From NCBI GenBank assembly GCA_014647935.1, contig BMQD01000042.1, positions 1 through 33,668 of the forward strand: DNA of 33,668 nt, given 5' to 3'. A model generated the notes under the pieces. That model ran no database searches. It was not told the DNA's origin and saw nothing but the letters and a program-made list of their open reading frames with translations. Positions 1-8,523 of the stretch are shown in pieces. Source of the stretch: Planomonospora parontospora. Its GTDB lineage: Bacteria > Actinomycetota > Actinomycetes > Streptosporangiales > Streptosporangiaceae. The first letter of the stretch is position 1. Each line of letters starts with the position of its first letter. The translations under genes were made by a program, and so were the position numbers.

Positions 1-8
1 CACAAGAC

Positions 9-32
9 AGTGATCTTCAACGAAAGATCACT
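9..32. terminator. Inverted repeat downstream of marR
   Basis: AGTGATCTT (9-17) and AAGATCACT (24-32) are exact reverse complements around a 6-nt loop, about 30 nt beyond the leftward marR stop codon. The position suits a transcript 3' end. Only a weak T-run follows on the minus strand (GTCTTGTG), so a terminator is plausible but not certain. A regulator-binding site for a gene left of the window is the alternative. Confidence 0.45.
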
Positions 33-60
33 CTCTTGGTGGACGTTTCGCAACAGTCAC

Positions 61-670
61 TCAGAGGGCGCCGGGCGGGCGGGATTCGAGGATGCGGGCG
101 AGCAGGCCGGTCAGGCGCTCGCGCTCTGCGGCGCCCAGGGGCGCGAACCACTCCCGCTCCCTGCGGGTCTGCTCGGCGAATGCCGCGCGGACAGCCGTCT
201 CGCCCTCGGCGGTCAGCTCGATCACCACTGCCCGCCCGTCCTCCGGTAGCGGGCGGCGTTCCACCAGCCCGTCCCGCTCCAGGGTGTTGACCGCGTTGGT
301 CACCGCCGAACGGGACATGGCCGAGATCTCGGCGAGCCGAGCGGGCCGGGTGGGGCCGAGCAGCCAGAGCTTGAACATCAGCCGGAAGCCGGGGAGCGTC
401 CAGCCGCGCGGGCGGTGGATCCGGGTCTCCAGGTCGTTGACGAGCAGGTAGGCCAGCTGGAGCAGGTTGTAGGCCAGCCCGAACGCCTCGGCGTCGGCCG
501 GCGGCGGCATGGCGGCCAGGCGCTCGCGCGCGTAGGCGGCGTACCGCAGGTCCGCCGGGACGTCCGGGGGACCCGCCCACAGGTCGTCCTGCGGACCGGC
601 GCCGTCCCGGGGATCCGTACCGACTCCGTCCACCGGCCAAGTCTTGCGCAACGGGCCACCCGGCGTGAAT

Positions 671-684
<14 letters not shown>
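61..684 (-). CDS. MarR-family transcriptional regulator
   Basis: A winged-helix regulator of the MarR type, acting as a cytoplasmic dimer that usually releases DNA when an aromatic ligand binds. The HTH and wing are visible near residues 105-155 (LAEISAMSRSAVTNAVNTLE, then a DGRAVVIELTAEG wing). Length (up to 207 aa) is slightly long for the family because of an N-terminal extension. The ATG at 684 sits at the centre of a perfect palindrome and has no good ribosome site. A GTG at 633 is an alternative start that would shorten the protein by 17 residues. It is divergent from a PhzS-like monooxygenase, DUF3237 and esterase group, so local control of that group is the natural inference. Function as MarR is secure; the start and ligand are not. 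Confidence 0.88.
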
Positions 685-1892
<1,208 letters not shown>

Positions 1893-1895
<3 letters not shown>

Positions 1896-2020
1896 ACCAC
1901 CGGGCCACCGAGCCACCGGGTCACCGCACCTCTGAATCACCACACCACCGAACCATTCCCCCCGAACCACCACACCAGCGGACCATCGGACCGCCGGGCC
2001 GCCGGACCGCAGGCCCCCGA
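1893..2020. repeat. Degenerate CCACCGG-type repeats before the DUF3237 gene
   Basis: Irregular repeats of the CCACCGGG / ACCACCGAA / GGACCGCCGG type fill the spacer between the disrupted monooxygenase and the DUF3237 gene. There is no clean unit length. In one forward frame it would read as recurring HRT/PPG motifs, but this lies after the monooxygenase stop and no gene is supported here. Confidence 0.5.
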
Positions 2021-2058
2021 TGCCCCGGACCTCCCCGCAAGCCCCTGGAGCGCCGCCC

Positions 2059-2508
2059 GTGAACCTCGAACCGCTCGCCGCGTTCCACGTGGAACTCGAC
2101 CCGATCCTCGATCTCGGCGACTCGCAGTGGGGCCGCCGCCGGGTGATCAACATCGTCGGCGGGTCGTTCGACGGCCCCCGCCTGTCGGGGGCCGTGCTGC
2201 CCGGCGGGGCCGACTGGCAGGTCGTGCACGCCGACGGCATGGCCAGCATCGACACCCGCTACACGCTGCGCACCCACGACGGCGCGCACCTGTACATCTC
2301 CACCAGCGGCGTGCGGCACGGCCCACCGGAGGTCCTCGGCCGCCTGGCCCGGGGTGAGGAGGTGGACCCGTCGGCGTACTACTTCCGGCTGTTCTGCCGC
2401 TTCGAGACCGGCGACGAGCGCTATCTGTGGCTCAACCGCACGCTGGCCGTGGCCTCCGGTGCCCGCGCCCCCGGCGCCGTCCGCTACGACGCCTATGTCC
2501 TGACCTGA
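2059..2508 (+). CDS. DUF3237 family protein
   Basis: A 149-aa protein of the DUF3237 family, a small beta-barrel family of unknown biochemical role often found beside aromatic or ester catabolism genes. Recognisable features are GRRRVINIVGGSFDGPRLSG near residues 24-43, LPGGADWQVVHADG, the ADG/DTRYTLRTHDGAHLYI stretch, and RHGPPEVLGRLARGEEVDPS followed by YYFRLFCRFET and LWLNRTLAVASG. I chose the GTG at 2059 because a TGGAG ribosome site lies 9 nt upstream and the family begins at this point; an in-frame ATG at 2020 would add 13 unlike residues. It sits 54 nt before the CocE-like esterase gene and probably shares its transcript. Family assignment is firm, function unknown. Confidence 0.85.
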   Translation: MNLEPLAAFHVELDPILDLGDSQWGRRRVINIVGGSFDGPRLSGAVLPGGADWQVVHADGMASIDTRYTLRTHDGAHLYISTSGVRHGPPEVLGRLARGEEVDPSAYYFRLFCRFETGDERYLWLNRTLAVASGARAPGAVRYDAYVLT

Positions 2509-2562
2509 CGACGGCCCGGCGGCCCGACCCCACTCCCGCCCACCTCTTCCCCGAGGAGCCCC

Positions 2563-4161
2563 ATGCCGAAGCTCGACCGCACCCCGCTGGCGATCACCGC
2601 CGAACACGACGTGCCCGTGCCGATGCGCGACGGCACGATCCTGCGCGGCGACGTCCACCGGCGGTCCGAGGGCGGGCCGTTCCCTGCGCTGCTGGTCCGC
2701 ACGCCGTACGGCGAGGGCACGTTCCGGTCGGTTCCGGTGCGGTCCGCGCTGCAGGCCGGGTTCGCGGTGGTGCTGCAGCACTGCCGGGGGCGCGGGAGCA
2801 GCGACGGCGAGTTCCGGCCGTGGCTGGACGAGGGTGCCGACGGTCACGACACGATCGCCTGGATCACCGCGCAGCCGTGGTCGGACGGCGAGGTCGTGAT
2901 GAGCGGCATGTCCTATCTGGCCGGGTGCGCGCTGCAGGCCGCCGCGACGCGCCCGCCGGGGCTGAGGGCGGTGGTCGCCGCGGTGACGCCGCACGACTTC
3001 CACGACGGCCTGAAGTACCACGGCGGGGCGTTCGCGCTGGGCTCCGCCCTGGGCTGGGGCGCGATGCAGGCGATGCTCGGGCTGGTGCACGGCATGGAGG
3101 CGGGCGAGGACGCCGGCGCCGGGCTCGGTGAGCTGCTGCCGGTCCTGGGCGACCAGGCCGCCGCGGCCCGGACCCTCCCGGTGCGCGACGTCCCGGGCAT
3201 CCCGTGGTGGCGGGACTGGACCGGTCACCCGGAGCGGGACGAATACTGGCAGGACCTGGCCGAGACCCTGCGGCACGACCGGATCGAGGTGCCGGTCATG
3301 CACGTCGCGGGCTGGTTCGACCTGTTCCTGTCCGGGACGTTGGAGAACCACCACCGCCTGGGCGGGCCGCTGGTCGTCGGTCCCTGGTCCCACACGGCGC
3401 TGGGCGCGACCGGCACCGGTCGGCTGGACTTCGGCTTCTCCGCCTCCGCTCAGGCGATCCGGCTGGAGCAGCGGCAGCTGGCCTTCCTGAAGGGCGAGGA
3501 CACCGGCCCGGCCGTGCAGATCTTCGTGATGGGCGACGACGTCTGGCGGGACGAGGAGGCCTGGCCCCTGGCCCGCGCCGTCGCCATCCGCTACCACCTG
3601 CACTCCGACGGGTCGCTGTGCACCGCTCCCCCGTCCGCCGCGGAACCGGCCACGTTCACCTTCGACCCGCGCGATCCGGTCCCCACGGTCGGCGGCCCGC
3701 TCCTGCTGCCCGACGTCACCAACGTCGGCCCGCAGGACCAGCGCGACGTGGAGCTCCGCCCGGACGTGCTCTGCTACACCACCGAGGTGCTGGCCGCCGA
3801 CGTCGAGGTGACCGGGCCGGTCTCGGTGACCCTGCACGCCGAGACCTCGGCGGCCGCCACCGACTGGACTGCCAAGCTGGTGAACGTCCACCCCGACGGG
3901 CGGGCGATGAGCGTGACCGACGGCATCGTCCGCACCGCCGAACCCGCCGGGACGTTCACCATCGACCTGGTCGCCACCAGCCAGGTCTTCAAGGCCGGCC
4001 ACCGCATCCGGGTGGAGGTCTCCAGCTCCAACTTCCCCCGGTTCGACCGCAACCCCGGCACCGGCCGCCCCGCCGCCGAGGCCACCGGGGCCGACCTGGC
4101 CCTCCAGCACCAGAAGGTCTTCCCGGACTCCTACATCACCCTCCCGGTCGTCCCTCGCTAG
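2563..4161 (+). CDS. CocE/NonD family serine hydrolase
   Basis: A 532-aa alpha/beta hydrolase of the cocaine-esterase/X-Pro dipeptidyl-peptidase type, hydrolysing esters or amides. The N-terminus has VPMRDGTILRGDVHR and RTPYGEGTF. The nucleophile elbow is GMSYLAG (Ser near residue 114). HVAGWFDLFLSGTLENHHRL carries the probable catalytic Asp, and GPWSHTALG the His. A C-terminal jelly-roll domain follows (about 350-530; GPVSVTLHAETSAAATDWTAKLVNVHPDG, then GHRIRVEVSSSNFPRFDRNP). Length and domain order are normal. GAGGAG at 2552-2557 supports the ATG start. Its last 26 nt overlap the 3' end of the opposing PrmC-like gene. The physiological substrate cannot be read from the sequence. Confidence 0.92.
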   Translation: MPKLDRTPLAITAEHDVPVPMRDGTILRGDVHRRSEGGPFPALLVRTPYGEGTFRSVPVRSALQAGFAVVLQHCRGRGSSDGEFRPWLDEGADGHDTIAWITAQPWSDGEVVMSGMSYLAGCALQAAATRPPGLRAVVAAVTPHDFHDGLKYHGGAFALGSALGWGAMQAMLGLVHGMEAGEDAGAGLGELLPVLGDQAAAARTLPVRDVPGIPWWRDWTGHPERDEYWQDLAETLRHDRIEVPVMHVAGWFDLFLSGTLENHHRLGGPLVVGPWSHTALGATGTGRLDFGFSASAQAIRLEQRQLAFLKGEDTGPAVQIFVMGDDVWRDEEAWPLARAVAIRYHLHSDGSLCTAPPSAAEPATFTFDPRDPVPTVGGPLLLPDVTNVGPQDQRDVELRPDVLCYTTEVLAADVEVTGPVSVTLHAETSAAATDWTAKLVNVHPDGRAMSVTDGIVRTAEPAGTFTIDLVATSQVFKAGHRIRVEVSSSNFPRFDRNPGTGRPAAEATGADLALQHQKVFPDSYITLPVVPR

Positions 4162-5191
4162 CGGCCCCGCCCGCCCCGTACGGCGGAACCCGGTCCGCCC
4201 GATCCCCTCGGTCCGCCCGGTCCGCCCGGTCCGCCCGGTCCACCCGATCCACCCGATCCCCTCGGTCCACCCGATCCCCTCGGTCCATCCGGTCCGTCCG
4301 GTCCGCCCGGTCCACCCGGACCGAGGGGCGGCCGGGCGGACGGGTCGCGACGACCACGGTGGCGTCCAGTTCCTCGCAGACGGCCACCTCCGGCACCAGT
4401 CCCGCCCGGGTGACGATCCCGACGGCCGACGGCACCTGCCGCCCGCTCGTCTCGAACAGCAGGCGGCCGCCCGGCGCCAGCCACAGCGGCGCCCCGGCGG
4501 CCACCCGCCGCAGGACGGCGAGCCCGTCCACGCCGCCGTCCAGCGCCACCCGCGCCTCGTGGAGGCGGGCCTCCGGGGGCAGGAGCGTGATGTCACCGGT
4601 GGGCACGTAGGGCACGTTGGCGAGCAGGACGTCGACGCGCCCCCGCAGCGCTGCGGGCAGCGGTTCGTAGAGGTCGCCCCGGTACACCCGGCCGCCCAGG
4701 GCGGCGAGATTGCGGCGGGCGCAGGCCACCGCGGCGGGGTCGATGTCGGCGGCGTGCAGCTCCACCCCGCCCAGAGCCTCGTCCAGGGCCGCGCCCAGCG
4801 CGCCCGAACCGCAGCACAGGTCGACGACGACGGACCCCGGACGGGCGAGGGCGGCGGCCCGGTGGACGAGGAACTCGGTGCGGCGGCGGGGCACGAAGAC
4901 CCCGGGGTCCACGGCCACCCTCAGGCCGCAGAACTCCGCCCAGCCCAGGACGTGTTCGAGGGGGAGCCCGGCGGTCCGCCGGTCCACCATGGCGGTGAGT
5001 TCGGCGGGCGTCCGCGCCGTGGCGGCGAGCAGCTCGGCCTCGTCCTCGGCGAAGACGCAGCCGGCGGCCCGGAGCGTGGCGACGACGGCGGACAGGTCGG
5101 CGCGTAGGACTGCGGGTGGGGTTTCAGAGGCGAGCGCGGCGCCGGGCGACGCGGAGGCGGATCGGATGTGCGGTGACGGCTGAGCCGGCAT
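4136..5191 (-). CDS. PrmC/HemK-like protein N5-glutamine methyltransferase with Asp-Arg repeat tail
   Basis: A class I SAM-dependent methyltransferase related to PrmC, which methylates the GGQ glutamine of release factors. A helical N-terminal domain (about 28-95) is followed by [16 protein letters not shown] (121-136, SAM site) and the acidic HAADIDP. The catalytic motif reads NVPY (192-195), where true PrmC has NPPY. NVPY is typical, as I recall, of the actinobacterial PrmC-related paralogue family, so this is probably not the housekeeping PrmC. The core ends near residue 285. Residues 293-334 are then 14 consecutive X-Asp-Arg triplets encoded by a 9-nt minisatellite, followed by a Gly-rich end. 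The start at 5191 has an AAGGG ribosome site. The gene lies downstream of a structured leader and overlaps the esterase gene by 26 nt. Confidence 0.85.
   Translation of the reverse strand: MPAQPSPHIRSASASPGAALASETPPAVLRADLSAVVATLRAAGCVFAEDEAELLAATARTPAELTAMVDRRTAGLPLEHVLGWAEFCGLRVAVDPGVFVPRRRTEFLVHRAAALARPGSVVVDLCCGSGALGAALDEALGGVELHAADIDPAAVACARRNLAALGGRVYRGDLYEPLPAALRGRVDVLLANVPYVPTGDITLLPPEARLHEARVALDGGVDGLAVLRRVAAGAPLWLAPGGRLLFETSGRQVPSAVGIVTRAGLVPEVAVCEELDATVVVATRPPGRPSVRVDRADRTDRMDRGDRVDRGDRVDRVDRADRADRADRGDRADRVPPYGAGGAASEGRPGG
4190..4315. repeat. 9-nt minisatellite, 14 units, inside the 3' end of the PrmC-like gene
   Basis: Units of the form GGTCCGCCC, GGTCCACCC and GATCCCCTC repeat without gaps for 126 nt; changes fall mainly at one codon of each triplet. 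Read leftward they encode (V/A/G/T/M)-Asp-Arg 14 times. The unit length is a multiple of three, so copy-number change would not shift the frame. The array starts just beyond the esterase stop codon on the other strand. Confidence 0.92.
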
Positions 5192-5338
5192 GAGAGCCCT
5201 TCGGAATTCCGATGGGTGCCCTCTCGGTCACCTAGGCCGGGTGGACCGCACGGCCGTGGGAGGAGAGCACCCGGCCTGATCTGGCGTTGATGGGTCTCAC
5301 CTCCTCCGGTACGTCCACTGCTGGGGACGGCAACGCTA
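5192..5338 (-). promoter_or_regulatory. Structured 5' leader of the PrmC-like gene
   Basis: On the minus strand this spacer holds a -10-like TAGCGT (5338-5333), a strong ribosome site GGAGGAGG (5307-5300), and a perfect 10-bp stem (5268-5277 with 5234-5243) around a 24-nt loop. A 12-bp palindrome TCGGAATTCCGA (5201-5212) follows just before the gene's AAGGG ribosome site. The loop contains CTCCTCC, complementary to GGAGGAG of the upstream ribosome site, so a pseudoknot or SD-masking fold is possible. The elements are seen; the regulatory role is inferred. I do not recognise it as a known riboswitch class. Confidence 0.45.
5232..5300 (-). CDS. Possible 22-codon upstream ORF in the leader
   Basis: A GTG directly after GGAGGAG opens a 22-codon frame starting VRPINARSGRV and ending ...AVHPA before a TAG. 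The stop codon touches the distal end of the 10-bp stem, so a translating ribosome would have to open that hairpin. The ribosome site is unusually close to this GTG. An in-frame GTG at 5321 would put it inside the coding region. No hydrophobic or toxin-like character is visible. Translation is uncertain. Confidence 0.25.
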   Translation of the reverse strand: MRPINARSGRVLSSHGRAVHPA

Positions 5339-5382
5339 CCCAGCCGGGCCCCGCCGCGCAAACATGCCGGCGCCGGCCGTCG

Positions 5383-6006
5383 TCAGGGCTGCTGCACGGC
5401 CAGGCGGATCGCGAAGCCGACCAGCAGCACACCGGTGGCCTGCTCGACCCTGGCCCGGACCCGGGGCGCCCGCAGCAGCGCGCCGATCCGGTCCACCACC
5501 ACGTTGTAGAAGCCGAACCAGAGCAGGTACAGCCCGGCGAAGATCGCCGACAGCAGGAGGGCCCGGCCCAGCGTGTTGCCGTGGGCGGGCAGGAACTGGG
5601 GCAGGAAGGTCACGAAGAAGAGGGCGACCTTCGGGTTGAGCACGTTCGACAGGAAGCCGTTGCGGACGTGCCGGAGGGGCGGGCCCCCGTCGGCCGGGAC
5701 CTCCGTGACGACGGCGGTGGCGGCGGCCGTCCGGCGGCTGGAGCGCAGCGCCTGGACGCCCAGCCAGAGCAGGTAGACCACGCCCGCGACCTTCAGCACG
5801 GTGAAGGCGGTGGCCGAGGCCAGCAGCAGGGCCGAGAGCCCGATCGCGGCGGAGGTGGCGTGGACGGCGAGCCCGAACAGGCCGCCGGTCATGGTCAGCA
5901 GGCCGGCGGTACGGCCGAAGGCGAGGGCGTTGCGTGTGATCAGGGCCTGGTCGGGCCCGGGAATCATGATCATTACAAGCGCCGTGACCGCGAAGGTCGT
6001 CAACAT
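5383..6006 (-). CDS. LysE/RhtB family amino-acid exporter
   Basis: A 207-aa inner-membrane exporter of the LysE/RhtB type, which pumps amino acids or related metabolites outward. The family signature MIMIPGPDQALITRNAL lies at residues 13-29. Hydrophobic segments follow (LFGLAVHATSAAIGLSALLL, FTVLKVAGVVYLLWLG, the HVRNGFLSNVLNPKVALFFV motif near 120-140, and two C-terminal helices), about six in all. Length matches the family. GGGAG upstream of the ATG is a modest ribosome site. It is divergent from the carotenoid oxygenase gene and 190 nt upstream of the PrmC-like gene in the same direction. Substrate is unknown. Confidence 0.9.
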   Translation of the reverse strand: MLTTFAVTALVMIMIPGPDQALITRNALAFGRTAGLLTMTGGLFGLAVHATSAAIGLSALLLASATAFTVLKVAGVVYLLWLGVQALRSSRRTAAATAVVTEVPADGGPPLRHVRNGFLSNVLNPKVALFFVTFLPQFLPAHGNTLGRALLLSAIFAGLYLLWFGFYNVVVDRIGALLRAPRVRARVEQATGVLLVGFAIRLAVQQP

Positions 6007-6090
6007 GGAACGGGGGTCTCCCTGGACATGTGGTGGAAAAGTGCCTTGTGGGCGCGCTCATCCTATTTGCCCCTCACTTCAACACGCGCG

Positions 6091-6117
6091 GCGGGCGGCG
6101 ACAGTCGCGCCGCCCGC
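6091..6117. repeat. 10-bp perfect hairpin between lysE-like and carotenoid oxygenase genes
   Basis: GCGGGCGGCG (6091-6100) pairs exactly with CGCCGCCCGC (6108-6117) around a 7-nt loop. It falls in the divergent spacer, so it would be in the 5' leader of the lysE-like transcript or separate the two promoters. No T-run is present. Role unknown. Confidence 0.6.
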
Positions 6118-6188
6118 CGCCGCACTGCCACCACCTGCGGCGGCCCGTGGCGGCCCGCCGCGACGCAAGGAGGCGGCCCCCGAACTTT

Positions 6189-6200
6189 TGCACTAGTGCA
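6189..6200. promoter_or_regulatory. 12-bp palindrome TGCACTAGTGCA
   Basis: A perfect palindrome in the AT-richer part of the divergent spacer, about 50 bp upstream of the -10 box of the carotenoid oxygenase gene. It is a candidate operator, for instance for the GntR/TetR regulator encoded directly downstream of the oxygenase gene. Assignment is inference from position only. Confidence 0.4.
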
Positions 6201-6248
6201 CATCAAAGGAATTTCCCTGCTTGTTTAGGTGCCGATCGGTCATCTGCG

Positions 6249-6254
6249 TACGGT
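6249..6254 (+). promoter_or_regulatory. -10 box TACGGT, leaderless start
   Basis: TACGGT fits the actinomycete TAnnnT -10 consensus and ends 6 nt before the ATG at 6261. That would place the transcription start on or next to the start codon. No ribosome site precedes this ATG. Confidence 0.55.
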
Positions 6255-6260
6255 GTTCAC

Positions 6261-7520
6261 ATGAGATATCTGGAAGGGCCCTTCGCTCCCGTCACCGAAG
6301 AGGTCACCGCATACGATCTCCCGGTCACCGGGCGGATCCCCGCCGAGCTCAACGGCCGCTACCTGCGCAACGGGCCCAACCCGCTGGGCGTGGAAGACCC
6401 CGTCGTGCACATCTGGGGCATGGGCCAGGGCATGGTGCACGGGGTGCGACTGCGTGACGGCCGGGCCGAGTGGTACCGCAACCGCTTCGTGCGCGTCCCC
6501 GGCTTCGCGCCCATGGTGCACGTGATCGAACACGCCCGGCGCACCTTCGCCATGGCGGAGGGCGGCCTGCCGCCCGCCGAACTGGACGAGGAGCTGAACA
6601 CCGTGGGCGTGTGCGATCTGGGAGCGACCGCGGAGGGGTTCACAGCGGGGGCGCACTCCAAGCACGACCCGCTCACCGGTGAGCTGCACTCGCTGTCGTA
6701 CATGGTGGGCCGCGACTTCGTCCAGCACATCGTGACCGACGCCGGGGGAAGCGTCGTCCGGACCACCGCCGTCCCCATGACGCGGACGCCGTTCATGCAC
6801 GACTTCGCGCTCACCGAGAACCACGTGGTCCTGTGGGACACGCCCCTGGGCTTCGACGGGTTCGACTGCCGGTGGTCGCCGGGGCACCCGACGCGGGTGG
6901 GCGTCATGCCGCGGGCGGGCGGCGAGGTGCGCTGGTCGGAGATCGATCCGGTCCATGTCAGCCACACGCTCAACGCCTACGACGACGGTGACTCGGTCGT
7001 GGTCGACCTGGTCACGGCCGGGGGCCCGTTCGATCCCGCCGCCCCCGGGGCGATCCGGCCTGCGCTGGACCGCTGGACGATCACACCGGACGAGATCCGC
7101 CAGCGTCGCATCGACGACCGGCCGCAGGACTTCCCCCGTGTGAACGAGGCGCGCGCCACCCGCCCGTACCGGTACGGCTACTCGGCCGCCACGGCCCTGT
7201 ACGGGATCCCGTTCGCGCCCGAGGGCGCGCCGCCGGACGACGCCTTCACCAACGCCCTGGTCAAGCATGACCTGGACCGGGGAACGGCCGAGGTGCACAG
7301 GTTCGGCTCGGACGAGGCGGTCGGGGAGGCCGTGTTCGCCGCCACGGGGCAGGGGGAGGACGAGGGGTACCTGCTCACCTACGTCCACGACCCCGTCCGC
7401 GGCGCCGGCGACCTGGTGATCCTCTCGGCCCAGGACTTCACCGGCGAACCCGTCGCGCGCGTCCACCTCCCCGCCAGGGTGCCGCTCGGCCTGCACGGCA
7501 ACTGGCTGCCCGACCGCTGA
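6261..7520 (+). CDS. Carotenoid-cleavage oxygenase (RPE65/lignostilbene dioxygenase family)
   Basis: A 419-aa non-haem iron dioxygenase that splits a C=C bond in carotenoids, apocarotenoids or stilbenes. The N-terminal YLRNGPNP motif is near residue 34 and GMGQGMVHGVRL near 53-64. The four iron-ligand histidine regions are all present: AHSKHDP, FMHDF, the HTLNAYDDGD segment, and the C-terminal GLHGNW. Acidic second-shell residues are also in place. The seven-bladed propeller length is slightly short for the family but complete. I start at the ATG at 6261, where similarity begins and where a TACGGT box sits 6 nt upstream; in-frame sequence from 6030 is not protein-like. A regulator gene follows 19 nt later, probably in the same operon. 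No carotenoid biosynthesis genes are in view, so the substrate is open. Confidence 0.92.
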   Translation: MRYLEGPFAPVTEEVTAYDLPVTGRIPAELNGRYLRNGPNPLGVEDPVVHIWGMGQGMVHGVRLRDGRAEWYRNRFVRVPGFAPMVHVIEHARRTFAMAEGGLPPAELDEELNTVGVCDLGATAEGFTAGAHSKHDPLTGELHSLSYMVGRDFVQHIVTDAGGSVVRTTAVPMTRTPFMHDFALTENHVVLWDTPLGFDGFDCRWSPGHPTRVGVMPRAGGEVRWSEIDPVHVSHTLNAYDDGDSVVVDLVTAGGPFDPAAPGAIRPALDRWTITPDEIRQRRIDDRPQDFPRVNEARATRPYRYGYSAATALYGIPFAPEGAPPDDAFTNALVKHDLDRGTAEVHRFGSDEAVGEAVFAATGQGEDEGYLLTYVHDPVRGAGDLVILSAQDFTGEPVARVHLPARVPLGLHGNWLPDR

Positions 7521-7539
7521 GGCGTGGCAGCATGGCGTC

Positions 7540-8421
7540 GTGAACGATCCGCGACCGCCGTACCTCCGGATCGTCGCCGACATCGAGCGGCGCATCGCCG
7601 ACGGAGAGCTGCGGCCCGGCGATCCCATCCCCACCACCAGGGCGATCATGCGCGAGTGGGGCGTCGCGATGGCGACGGCCACCAAGGCGCTGGCCGCACT
7701 CAAGCAGGCAGGCGCCATCGAGTCCACGTCCCGGGTCGGCGCCGTGGTCGCCCACCGGAGGCTTCCCTCGCGTTCGACCGGGAGTCTCGACCGCGACCGC
7801 GTCGTCCGCGTGGCCATGCGGATCGCCGACGCCGGCGGCCTCGCCGCGTTGTCCATGCGGGCGGTGGCGGCCGAGCTCGGGGTCGCCACCATGGCCCTCT
7901 ACCGGCACCTCGAGGCCAAGGCCGAGCTCACCCAGCTGATCGCCGACGCCGCGTTCGCCGAGATCGACTATCCGGAGCCGCCGCCGGGATGGCGTTCCCA
8001 CCTGCGGGTGGCCGCTCGGCTGCAGTGGGCGGCCTACCTGCGCCATCCCTGGCTGCCGCGGCTCGTGTCCGTCACCCGGCCGGCCATGCTGCCGGGGCAG
8101 CTGGCGTACGGGCTGTGGACCCTGCGCGCGCTCGACGGCCTCGGCCTGGACCCGGGCACCCGGATGCACGTCTACGCCACGATGGTCAACTACGTGCGGG
8201 GGACGGCGGTGAACATCGAGAGCGAGGCCGGCGCCGAACTGGACACGGGGATGACCAGCAAGCAGTGGCTCACGGCCCGGCTCTCCGTCGACGGGCCGCT
8301 GATCGCCCAGGTCACGGAGCCGGGAGCGGAGCTCGATCTGGAGTCCCTGTTCGCCTTCGGCCTCGAACGCCTGCTGGACGGCCTGACCACCGTGATCACA
8401 CCCCGGGAGACCCGCCGGTGA
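7540..8421 (+). CDS. Dual-domain transcriptional regulator: GntR winged helix fused to TetR repressor
   Basis: A 293-aa protein with two DNA-binding domains. Residues 1-70 are a GntR winged helix (YLRIVADIERRIADGELRPG, then TRAIMREWGVAMATATKALAALKQ and the SRVGAVV wing). Residues 85-135 are a TetR helix-turn-helix (LSMRAVAAELGVATMALYRHLEAKAEL), followed by a helical ligand or dimer domain to the end. Such GntR-TetR fusions recur in actinomycetes. The GTG at 7540 has no ribosome site but CAGCAT lies 6 nt upstream, so it may also have a leaderless promoter. It follows the carotenoid oxygenase gene by 19 nt and is convergent with kynureninase. Its targets are unknown; the oxygenase and lysE-like genes are the obvious candidates. 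Confidence 0.9.
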   Translation: MNDPRPPYLRIVADIERRIADGELRPGDPIPTTRAIMREWGVAMATATKALAALKQAGAIESTSRVGAVVAHRRLPSRSTGSLDRDRVVRVAMRIADAGGLAALSMRAVAAELGVATMALYRHLEAKAELTQLIADAAFAEIDYPEPPPGWRSHLRVAARLQWAAYLRHPWLPRLVSVTRPAMLPGQLAYGLWTLRALDGLGLDPGTRMHVYATMVNYVRGTAVNIESEAGAELDTGMTSKQWLTARLSVDGPLIAQVTEPGAELDLESLFAFGLERLLDGLTTVITPRETRR

Positions 8422-8523
8422 CCGGGCCTTCCCCGGAGCCGGCGCGGCGAGCGGCAGCCGGATCGGGCCCGGCGGCGCCGTGCCCACGGGCGTGTCCCGC
8501 ACGGCGCGCGCAGCGTGGCGGGA

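Noticed and set aside
5287-6228. 313-aa rightward frame across the LysE gene
   Set aside because: It is antisense to a clear LysE protein and rich in Gly/Gln/Arg shadow codons.
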